NCBI GenBank assembly: GCA_030612965.1
Contig: JAUWMW010000025.1
Coordinates: 1 to 15,106, forward strand
Reading direction: 5' to 3'
Source: a bacterium
GTDB taxonomy: Bacteria; Zixibacteria; MSB-5A5; GN15; FEB-12
Length of the DNA stretch: 15,106 nucleotides
This document shows, one piece after another, positions 7,796 to 14,114 of this stretch (within the stretch, counting starts at the first letter, position 1; every line of letters begins with the position of its first letter). Made by a program: the position numbers and the translations under genes. Below the pieces are notes generated by a model that was given only the letters and a program-made list of their open reading frames with translations, was not told the DNA's origin and searched no databases.

Positions 7796-10700
7796 GTGTT
7801 TCGCAGTATACTTGCGATACTCATAGTGCTAACGGTGGCGGCGTCGGCCTTCAGCCAGGCCGGACGACCCGTGGTACCAGTGCACGACGACAGTATCAAG
7901 ACCGGTATCAATTACTGGTACTCCGATACGGTTTATAACTTGAAAGAATTCGTCTTCGTTGAAGACGGTGAGGTTCTCATAATCGAGCCCGGCACGGTTG
8001 TCAAGGGCGACCCGGGCCTGAGTTCTGACGCCAGCGCTCTTATTGTAGCTCGAGGCGGACGGCTTTATGCGGAGGGTACCCCAACGCAGCCGATTATCTT
8101 CACGTCCATCCTCGACGATGTTAACAACCCGTATGACATTCCGCTCGATACCGCCTTTGGTGTTGGTCGCGGCCTGTGGGGTGGTGTGATCCTTCTGGGT
8201 AGAGCTTATATCAACGCCGCAGGGTGCGAGTTCGCTATCGAAGGCATCCCCCCGGAAGAGACGCGCGGTCTTTATGGCGGCGAGGACGACGACGATAACT
8301 CCGGCGTCCTGAAGTATGTGTCGATCCGTCACGGTGGTAGTGAAATCGGCGCTGCTAACGAGATTAACGGACTGACCATGGGCGGTGTCGGTCGCGGTAC
8401 TGTCATTAGCCACATTGAGGTGTTCTACAACTATGACGACGGCTTCGAGTGGTTCGGCGGCAGCGTCAACTGCACACACCTGGTGGCCGCCTTTTGCGGC
8501 GACGACGCCTTTGACTATGACGAAGGCTGGCGCGGAGGCGGACAGTTCTGGTTTGCCATTCATCGCGAAGACTCCGGCGATCGCAGCGGTGAGCACGACG
8601 GCGGTAACAACCCGGTTGATGGTCTCCCCTGGGCTACACCACTGATTTCGAATGCCACCTATTTCGGACGCGGTGCAGTCAATGGCGGTCAGCGCTGTTT
8701 CGAGATTCGTGATAATGCCAGCACGGCCTATTACAACAGCATTTTCACCGACCACGGTACCTACGGCATTAAGGTCGAGTACAATGCTGCTGAAGACCCG
8801 GCAACCAGCCGTCAGCGTCTGCAGGAAGGCATGACCAAGTTCTACAATAACGTTTGGTGGGGTTTCGGCAACGGCAACACGGCGGCAGCCATTTGTAACA
8901 ACGAGGCCATTGCCCAGCAGTACTTGTTCGATAATGGCTGGAACATTATTGGCGACCCGGCAATCGCTGCTATCGATCGCGCTCCGAACGGTCTTTTGAA
9001 CCCGCGACCGACCGATCTGGCCGGCGCCGGCTGGACCGGCTGGACCCATCCGCGCGATGCCGTAAACGGTTACAACCCTGAGAATATCCACGGAAACGGC
9101 TTCAGCGGTTGCGGCGCCGACACATTATCGGTCAACTACCCTGATTACGAGGTAGTTGATTACGCCGGCGCTTTCGACCCCAACAGCAGCAACATTTGGA
9201 TCTGCAACTGGACGGCTCTGGATTCCTACGGATTCCTGGCCGACGATTGCAGCGCCCAACGATGCGAGTGCGCCACCGACGGTCTGCTCGTATCCAAGCC
9301 GGTGAAGCAGGTCGGCGATGCCGACATCGTTGGTTTCACCTACTGGTCTCGTGACACAGTGTACAACCTGACCGAATTCGTGTTCATTGAGGACGGCGAC
9401 ACCTTGTTGATAGAGCCCGGCACCATCATCAAGGGGGACCCAGGTCTGGGCTCCGACGCCAGCGCTTTGATTGCTGCTCGCGACGGTTTGATTTACGCCG
9501 TGGGCGGCCAGGAGTGCCCGGTCATCTTCACTTCGATTCTCGACGACATAGACAACCCGCACGACATTCCGCTCGATACGGTCTTCGGTGTCGGTCGCGG
9601 CTTGTGGGGCGGTCTGTTGCTGTTGGGTAACGCCTGCATCAACGCCGAAGGCGGCGAATACGCCATCGAAGGCATTCCGCCGGAAGAACTGCGTGGCAAG
9701 TACGGCGGCACCGATGACTATGACACGTCCGGCGTTATCCGCTACGTTTCGATCCGTCACGGTGGTAGTGAAATCGGAGCTGCTAATGAGATTAACGGCC
9801 TGACCATGGGCGGCGTCGGTCGCGGCACACGCATCAGCCACATTGAGGTCTTCTACAACTATGATGACGGCTTCGAGTGGTTCGGTGGCAGTGTCAACTG
9901 CGATCACCTGATTGGCGCCTTCTGTGGCGACGATGTCTTCGACTATGACGAAGGCTGGCGCGGCGCCGGGCAGTTCTGGTTTGCTATCCATCGTGAGGAT
10001 TCCGGTGACCGCAGCGGTGAGCACGACGGCGGTAACAATCCTGTCGACGGCCTGCCATGGGCCACCCCGCTTATCTCGAATGCTACTTACGTCGGACGCG
10101 GCGCAGTCAATGGCGGTCAGCGCTGTTTTGAGATTCGTGACAACGCCGGTGGCGCTTACTTCAACAGCGTCTTCACCGACCATGGCACCTACGGTATTAA
10201 GGTCGAGTACAACGCTGATGAAGACCCAGCGACCAGCCGTCAGCGGATGCAGGATGGAACCTTCCTGATGCGTAACAACATCTGGTGGGGCTTCGGCGCC
10301 GGTAACACCCCCGAGGCTATCACTAATAACGTTGCGATTACTCAGCAGTACCTGTTCGACAACGGTTACAACGACATCTACAATCCTGGTATCATGTGCA
10401 TCAGCCGTCAGCCCGATGGTAACCTGAATCCACGTGCAACCACGTCGAACCTGACCAGTAACGGCTTTGCTTGGATGGACCCGAAGGCCAACTACCTGAC
10501 CTCGCCTCAGGGTGTATGCACTGACACAATCTGTATCCACTGGCCGGAGTTCACGCCGGTGACCTATGCAGGCGCCTTCGATCCGGAAGTGTTAACTGAG
10601 GACGACTGGCCGGCCGGCTGGAGTTTCCTATACTGCGGCGGTTTCCTTGGCGATGCGCAGTGCGGCCCCACTTGCTGCATACCGCCGATGCGCGGTAACG

Positions 10701-10930
10701 TCGACTACGATCCTGGTGATATCATCGACATCGGCGACCTGGTGATGCTGGTAGACTACATGTTTTCCGCTGGTGCGGCTCCGCCATGCTGGGCTGAGGC
10801 AAATATCGACGGCAGTGGACCTGGCTCTGATGGTGTGCCAGAAACCCAGGATGACCTCGACATTGCCGACCTGGTAATGCTCGTTGATTACATGTTCAGC
10901 GGTGGTCCACCTCCGGCGGACTGTTCGTAA
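7796..10930 (+). CDS. Secreted duplicated beta-helix protein with dockerin-like C-terminal repeats
   Basis: The start is the GTG at 7796, because AAGGAGG (7782-7788) lies 7 nt upstream and the protein then begins directly with a signal peptide (FRSILAILIVLTVAASAFSQA). A TTG six codons earlier overlaps that ribosome binding site. The 1044 residues contain two homologous halves, about 39-460 and 515-930, offset by 476 residues. Each has EPGTxxKGDPGLxSDASALI, RGLWGG, SIRHGGSEIGAANEINGLTMGG, DDGFEWFGGSVN and GDDxFDYDEGWRGxGQFWF. This resembles a predicted right-handed beta-helix family that I know from genomes of Bacteroidetes and related phyla, often near TonB receptors; its function is not established. 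The tail (961-1044) carries two Asp-rich dockerin-like segments, each with a DLVMLVDYMF helix and a Pro-rich end, suited to calcium binding and protein docking. It probably acts at the cell surface with the receptor, but that partnership rests on position only. Confidence 0.85.
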   Translation: MFRSILAILIVLTVAASAFSQAGRPVVPVHDDSIKTGINYWYSDTVYNLKEFVFVEDGEVLIIEPGTVVKGDPGLSSDASALIVARGGRLYAEGTPTQPIIFTSILDDVNNPYDIPLDTAFGVGRGLWGGVILLGRAYINAAGCEFAIEGIPPEETRGLYGGEDDDDNSGVLKYVSIRHGGSEIGAANEINGLTMGGVGRGTVISHIEVFYNYDDGFEWFGGSVNCTHLVAAFCGDDAFDYDEGWRGGGQFWFAIHREDSGDRSGEHDGGNNPVDGLPWATPLISNATYFGRGAVNGGQRCFEIRDNASTAYYNSIFTDHGTYGIKVEYNAAEDPATSRQRLQEGMTKFYNNVWWGFGNGNTAAAICNNEAIAQQYLFDNGWNIIGDPAIAAIDRAPNGLLNPRPTDLAGAGWTGWTHPRDAVNGYNPENIHGNGFSGCGADTLSVNYPDYEVVDYAGAFDPNSSNIWICNWTALDSYGFLADDCSAQRCECATDGLLVSKPVKQVGDADIVGFTYWSRDTVYNLTEFVFIEDGDTLLIEPGTIIKGDPGLGSDASALIAARDGLIYAVGGQECPVIFTSILDDIDNPHDIPLDTVFGVGRGLWGGLLLLGNACINAEGGEYAIEGIPPEELRGKYGGTDDYDTSGVIRYVSIRHGGSEIGAANEINGLTMGGVGRGTRISHIEVFYNYDDGFEWFGGSVNCDHLIGAFCGDDVFDYDEGWRGAGQFWFAIHREDSGDRSGEHDGGNNPVDGLPWATPLISNATYVGRGAVNGGQRCFEIRDNAGGAYFNSVFTDHGTYGIKVEYNADEDPATSRQRMQDGTFLMRNNIWWGFGAGNTPEAITNNVAITQQYLFDNGYNDIYNPGIMCISRQPDGNLNPRATTSNLTSNGFAWMDPKANYLTSPQGVCTDTICIHWPEFTPVTYAGAFDPEVLTEDDWPAGWSFLYCGGFLGDAQCGPTCCIPPMRGNVDYDPGDIIDIGDLVMLVDYMFSAGAAPPCWAEANIDGSGPGSDGVPETQDDLDIADLVMLVDYMFSGGPPPADCS

Positions 10931-10946
10931 GGAGAAAACCCAGTAT

Positions 10947-10976
10947 GGGCAGGATTCCGATAATTATATCCTGCCC
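10947..10976 (+). repeat. 9-bp hairpin after the beta-helix gene
   Basis: GGGCAGGAT (10947-10955) pairs perfectly with ATCCTGCCC (10968-10976) around a 12-nt AT-rich loop, 16 nt after the stop codon. No T-run follows, so it is more likely a 3'-end stabilising or processing structure than a complete intrinsic terminator. Shortly after come two mutually exclusive small hairpins, AGAGAG/CTCTCT (11000-11017) and CGGTT/AACCG (11006-11022). Confidence 0.45.
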
Positions 10977-11030
10977 CTGTGAGAATCCCAATTCCCCCCA
11001 GAGAGCGGTTACTCTCTAACCGTACTCATC

Positions 11031-11066
11031 CAAGGTCTCCATTCCTTCCAAGGTTTGGAGACCTTG
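11031..11066 (+). terminator. Candidate transcription terminator hairpin between the beta-helix gene and the response regulator
   Basis: CAAGGTCTCCA (11031-11041) and TGGAGACCTTG (11056-11066) form a perfect 11-bp stem with a 14-nt loop, followed by a T-rich but interrupted TTACTT. It lies 100 nt past the beta-helix stop and upstream of the promoter region of the regulator. Stem strength and position fit an intrinsic terminator; the weak T-tract is the reason for moderate confidence. Confidence 0.5.
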
Positions 11067-11121
11067 TTACTTCGCGGTACCATCTATTGTAGTCCAACCG
11101 TCATACTGACACAAACTGTTT

Positions 11122-11154
11122 TCTTACACATTCCTAACACTTTCTTAACAACTG
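11122..11154 (+). promoter_or_regulatory. Three-unit Pho-box-like array upstream of the PhoB-like regulator
   Basis: Three successive 11-bp units (11122-11132, 11133-11143, 11144-11154) carry ACA cores at 11126, 11137 and 11148, exactly 11 bp apart. The core sequences are CTTACAC, CTAACAC and CTTAACA. This is the tandem helical-turn spacing of PhoB/PhoP sites, and the middle unit shares its CTAACAC with the repeat upstream of the TonB receptor (4330). The array ends 33 nt before the regulator's ATG, which would suit autoregulation. Confidence 0.5.
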
Positions 11155-11187
11155 AGATGTTCTTTGGGAAAGCTGCAGAACCCAATA

Positions 11188-11886
11188 ATGGAGTCGGATG
11201 TGGCGAAGACGAAAGTCCTGGTGGTTGAAGACGAGAAGGACATCCGTGAACTTCTCGAGTACAACCTGCTGAAGGCAGGATACGAGGTTACGGCGGTAAT
11301 GAGCGGAGAGGAAGCACTTCAACGCTTGGGTGCCGGCAGATTCGATTTGATCTTGTTGGATGTGATGCTTCCGGGCATGGACGGTTTCGAGATCTGCCGC
11401 CGGCTCAAGCGGGACGCCCGCACTAGTCGCATTCCAATAGCTATTCTCACCGCCAAGAGCGAAGATACCGATATCGTTGTCGGGCTGGAGTTGGGAGCCG
11501 ATGACTATATAGTCAAGCCGTTCAGCCCCAGCGTACTCATTGCCCGCATGAGAGCAGTGCTTCGCCGCAAGCAGGAACAAATCGGCGACGACGCTTCGAA
11601 CCTGACGGTGCATGAGCTTGTGATTGATCCCCGACGTTTCTCAGTTTCATATCGCGACCGTCCGATCGATCTGTCCACAACCGAATTTCGCTTACTATAT
11701 ATGCTGGCGCGAAAACCGGGCTGGGTTTTTTCCCGCGACCAGATCATAAGCGCCCTGCATGGCGACGACTATCCGGTAACCGACCGCTCAATCGATGTAC
11801 AAATCGTCGGTTTGCGCAAGAAACTCGGAGAGGCCGGCAAACATATCCAGACCGTTCGTGGCGTCGGCTACCGCTTTCGGGAATGA
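11188..11886 (+). CDS. PhoB/OmpR-family DNA-binding response regulator
   Basis: This 232-residue two-domain regulator has a receiver at 8-126 and a winged-helix (Trans_reg_C) domain at 138-231. The receiver has the acidic pair E14-D15, the phospho-acceptor D58 in LLDVMLPGMDGF, T88 in LTAK and K110 in VKPFSP. The output domain shows TTEFRLLYMLARKPG, FSRDQI, the recognition-helix segment DRSIDVQIVGLRKKLG and the closing VRGVGYRFRE. Overall it is closest to PhoB/PhoP. The start is uncertain. The ATG at 11188 lacks a clear Shine-Dalgarno sequence, a GTG at 11200 has GGAG 6 nt upstream, and a TTG at 11164 would add eight residues. No sensor kinase gene follows; the next gene, after 242 nt, is a cytochrome. 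That is unusual for a PhoB, which usually precedes phoR, so the kinase must lie elsewhere. The direct repeats just upstream suggest autoregulation. Confidence 0.92.
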   Translation: MESDVAKTKVLVVEDEKDIRELLEYNLLKAGYEVTAVMSGEEALQRLGAGRFDLILLDVMLPGMDGFEICRRLKRDARTSRIPIAILTAKSEDTDIVVGLELGADDYIVKPFSPSVLIARMRAVLRRKQEQIGDDASNLTVHELVIDPRRFSVSYRDRPIDLSTTEFRLLYMLARKPGWVFSRDQIISALHGDDYPVTDRSIDVQIVGLRKKLGEAGKHIQTVRGVGYRFRE

Positions 11887-11890
11887 CCAA

Positions 11891-11910
11891 TTGAAAAGTA
11901 CTCCTTTCAA
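11891..11910 (+). repeat. Weak hairpin after the response regulator
   Basis: TTGAAA (11891-11896) and TTTCAA (11905-11910) pair across 8 nt, beginning 5 nt after the regulator's stop codon. The stem is AT-rich and no T-run follows, so termination here is doubtful. Confidence 0.25.
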
Positions 11911-12060
11911 ACCGACCCGTTCTTCCAACATGGTATACACCCGTACACCGCTGTTCTGCAATAGCGTGAGGTTTGACAAGCGACGATATCGGCATTTCCG
12001 ACCTTCCAACAAGCTCTGATCGCATCCTATCTCAACACCGCTCGGTTACATTATCTGTGA

Positions 12061-12114
12061 GACAATTCGGCAGACCCGTAACGGTTGCTTTTCGCTGGTG
12101 AACAGCGAATTGTC
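12061..12114 (+). promoter_or_regulatory. Overlapping alternative hairpins in the leader of the cytochrome gene
   Basis: GACAATTCG (12061-12069) is perfectly complementary to CGAATTGTC (12106-12114). Inside it, TTCGCTG (12091-12097) pairs with CAGCGAA (12103-12109). The two right arms share 12106-12109, so the full stems exclude each other. The larger stem ends 14 nt before the ATG at 12129. This geometry could allow a structural switch controlling translation or transcription, or it may be a chance dyad. The rest of 11887-12128 shows no gene. Confidence 0.35.
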
Positions 12115-12128
12115 GACTATCTTTAGGC

Positions 12129-13643
12129 ATGGACGAGAAGTTTCACCAATACAGCCTCGCGACGCGTCTCAGCCACCTGTTGACAACAGTGTTGGCGGCT
12201 GCGCTGTATCTCACCGGTGTCCGTCTGGCCTGGTTTAGCGGATCAAGTCCGCTTTTCCCTACCAATAGTCTGCTCGATCAACTCTTACCGACCGGACAGG
12301 TGTACTGGTGGCACGCGGCGAGTGGAGTGCTCCTTGTTGCCTGTGGAATCTTTTACTTATCTGAACTTCTTCTCAGCAGGCAGACAGGCCGCATGACCGC
12401 CTTGTTCACCGACCGGCGCCGCGACTACCGCAAAAAGCTGTTCTATATCGTCATACTGGCGACTGTCGGCATCTCGGTTATCAGCGGAATAACGCTCTAC
12501 GTGGGTCTGTACGAGGGAGCGCCGGGATATGCGATAATGAATGGTCTGCATTACTATGCTGCGGCGCTGTTGGCTATTCTTATCCTGGCGCATTTGATCG
12601 ATGTTTTGTTCGGCAAGGACTCCCGAATGAACACGATATTCTTCGGTGTTCGCAACCAGCAGTTCTTCAAGGCATGGCGCTTCGTACTGTCAACGGTGGC
12701 TGCCGTTGTCGTTGGTGTGGCGCTGTGGGTGACGATCAATTCAACAACTGTGCTGGAGTGTCGCAAGCTGACTAAACAGGTTCACATCGACGGTAAGATC
12801 GAGAGCGCCATCTGGGACCGGGCGGATAGTCTCCGTCTCACTCTTGCGCGCGGAGCGAATTTCGAGAGCGGTGTTTCTGAGGTGACTCTGAAGAGCTTCC
12901 ACAACGGTCAGAACATCTTCTTTCTCGTGCAGTGGGACGATCCTGATCGTTCCTATAATCGCCGGCTGCTCAAGACCGACACCGGATGGGTTCAGAGAGT
13001 TTCTGAATACCTCGATCTGTTCGGTGAAAGCATCTATTCTGAGGATCAATTGGCCTTGTCGTTTCACCGCCGGCGCGGGAGTTGTGCCGCAACCTGTCAC
13101 ATGCGCCCACCGAAGAAGATGGGGTTGCATTACACCGACGGTGACACCGTGGATGTTTGGCAGTGGCGGGCCGCCGGCACCAATCCGATTGGTCGGGCCG
13201 ATGACGGCTGGTGGGCAGCGTATCGCAACGACTCGCTCGGCGGACGACATCTGGACAACCTGGCCTCCGGCGGGTACTTCTCGAATTTGAACCAGGACTG
13301 GCAGCAGCCGTACTTTCTTCCCGTACATCCGTCGGGGCGCGGCTGGATCGATCCATGCTCGGAATACGTGACCCCCTACTTCTTTGCTAATGACGACTTC
13401 TCGGTAGGTGATGAAGTGCCGGGTGTCCTCGTCACACCGTTCACAGGTGATCGCGGCGACGTGCGCGCGCACGGGCGATGGTTCGATGGTCGGTGGACAG
13501 TCGAGTTTACGCGAGCCGTCAGGACCGGTTCGAGTTTCGACATCGAACTGCGCGGTGAGTTCTATCTTGGGATCGCACTGTTCGACAACGCCGCGAGCAA
13601 ACACGCCTTCCACCTAAGATCGGTGCGGGTAGTGGTTCAATAA
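12129..13643 (+). CDS. Membrane cytochrome b domain fused to an ethylbenzene-dehydrogenase-type haem-binding domain
   Basis: Residues 1-180 form a four-helix di-haem cytochrome b domain (b561/Ni-Fe-hydrogenase type). The likely axial histidines are H16 in RLSHLL, H62 in YWWHAASG, and H141 and H155 in LHYYAAALLAILILAHLID. A fifth hydrophobic segment (185-203) leads to a large, probably periplasmic, domain (210-504) resembling the haem-binding subunit of ethylbenzene dehydrogenase/DMSO-reductase-type enzymes (EB_dh). It shows IDGKIESAIWD, FFLVQWDDPDRS and VDVWQWRAAGTNPIGRADDGWW. It contains C319-A-A-T-C323-H324, a CX3CH variant of the c-haem motif. The likely role is electron transfer between the quinone pool and a periplasmic haem partner. 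No molybdenum catalytic subunit is visible in the window. The ATG at 12129 has only a poor ribosome binding site (TAGG). Confidence 0.8.
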   Translation: MDEKFHQYSLATRLSHLLTTVLAAALYLTGVRLAWFSGSSPLFPTNSLLDQLLPTGQVYWWHAASGVLLVACGIFYLSELLLSRQTGRMTALFTDRRRDYRKKLFYIVILATVGISVISGITLYVGLYEGAPGYAIMNGLHYYAAALLAILILAHLIDVLFGKDSRMNTIFFGVRNQQFFKAWRFVLSTVAAVVVGVALWVTINSTTVLECRKLTKQVHIDGKIESAIWDRADSLRLTLARGANFESGVSEVTLKSFHNGQNIFFLVQWDDPDRSYNRRLLKTDTGWVQRVSEYLDLFGESIYSEDQLALSFHRRRGSCAATCHMRPPKKMGLHYTDGDTVDVWQWRAAGTNPIGRADDGWWAAYRNDSLGGRHLDNLASGGYFSNLNQDWQQPYFLPVHPSGRGWIDPCSEYVTPYFFANDDFSVGDEVPGVLVTPFTGDRGDVRAHGRWFDGRWTVEFTRAVRTGSSFDIELRGEFYLGIALFDNAASKHAFHLRSVRVVVQ

Positions 13644-13655
13644 GTGCGGGTCACC

Positions 13656-13713
13656 GTCGAAACCCCTGGTCCGAAGGACCGCCGCTGGCGGGTTTCGACA
13701 GTGGCAGGCCACT
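13656..13713. repeat. Cloverleaf-like compound palindrome after the cytochrome gene
   Basis: An outer 10-bp perfect stem, GTCGAAACCC (13656-13665) with GGGTTTCGAC (13690-13699), encloses two smaller hairpins. These are GGTCC-GAA-GGACC (13668-13680) and CGCC-GCT-GGCG (13680-13690, its last base shared with the outer stem). A fourth hairpin, AGTGGC-AG-GCCACT (13700-13713), adjoins it. It begins 13 nt after the cytochrome stop codon. This is not a tRNA: there is no CCA end, no recognisable anticodon arm and no TΨC sequence. It looks like a dispersed intergenic repeat that may also end transcription. Confidence 0.6.
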
Positions 13714-13740
13714 TCTTCGCACTTCGCGCGCACTTTACGC

Positions 13741-13914
13741 CATCCTTCGACTCCGCTCAGGATGACGTTTGGGGTAATGCTCAGGATGACGTTTCGTCAG
13801 GATCACAAGGATCCTGACCTACGAGGTCTGTCAGGCTCAGTCTTGTAGGTCAGGTTCCTTGGAACCTGACGTCTATCGGCAGGAGCGCAGGGTTCCTGAC
13901 CTACGAGGACTGTC
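13741..13914. repeat. Mosaic of short direct and inverted repeats (REP/MITE-like)
   Basis: A 16-bp word GCTCAGGATGACGTTT occurs at 13755-13770 and 13779-13794. A 24-bp unit at 13809-13832 recurs at 13891-13914 with two mismatches; its core is CCTGACCTACGAGG. An inverted, diverged copy of that unit lies around 13833-13858. Two hairpins stand out: GTCAGGATC/GATCCTGAC (13796-13818) and GTCAGGTTCC/GGAACCTGAC (13849-13870). Inverted GACCTAC/GTAGGTC arms can also form a larger stem from 13813 to 13854. The TTCGACTCCGCTCAGGATGAC type of sequence is a known kind of abundant intergenic repeat in several uncultured lineages. No coding capacity is apparent. Confidence 0.65.
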
Positions 13915-13931
13915 GGGTGGTGATTATGATG

Positions 13932-13987
13932 CGTGGTGTACGCCCTCGTGCGCCACGTGGATACAGGGGCAGACGAGGACGTCTGCC
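13932..13987. repeat. Pair of strong hairpins in the leader region of the adaptor gene
   Basis: CGTGGTGTACG (13932-13942) pairs with CGTGCGCCACG (13947-13957) over 11 positions, two of them G-U, around CCCT. GGCAGACG (13968-13975) pairs perfectly with CGTCTGCC (13980-13987) around AGGA. They continue the repeat cluster and end 127 nt before the adaptor's ATG. The remaining 13988-14114 shows no gene and no clear promoter. Confidence 0.5.
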
Positions 13988-14114
13988 GCCCACAAAAAGT
14001 GACGCCTTCCGGGACAGCCTCCGGGCAACCACCTGAAACAAATACCCGAGGCAATCGTAATAGGTACAGCAGGTGCAAGCAAGACGACTACATATTTGCC
14101 TGGAGAGATAGACT

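Noticed and set aside
9125..10540. A 471-codon open frame on the minus strand across the second beta-helix half, with a similar 420-codon one at 7829-9091
   Set aside because: Both lie antisense to the clearly coding duplicated gene and resemble each other only because the sense halves are duplicates. They arise from its codon use and show no recognisable domain or ribosome binding site.
10945..11019. A 24-codon open frame with a GGAG ribosome-binding-like sequence 10 nt upstream, right after the beta-helix gene
   Set aside because: It lies entirely over the post-gene hairpins, which explain its sequence better, and such a short frame can occur by chance. Conservation in relatives would be needed to revive it.
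13656..13699. Possible tRNA from the cloverleaf-like fold
   Set aside because: It is only 44 nt long, with no anticodon loop, no TΨC sequence and no acceptor end.
13741..13987. Possible CRISPR array from the repeated units
   Set aside because: Units differ in orientation and sequence, spacing is irregular, only two good direct copies exist, and no cas gene is present.
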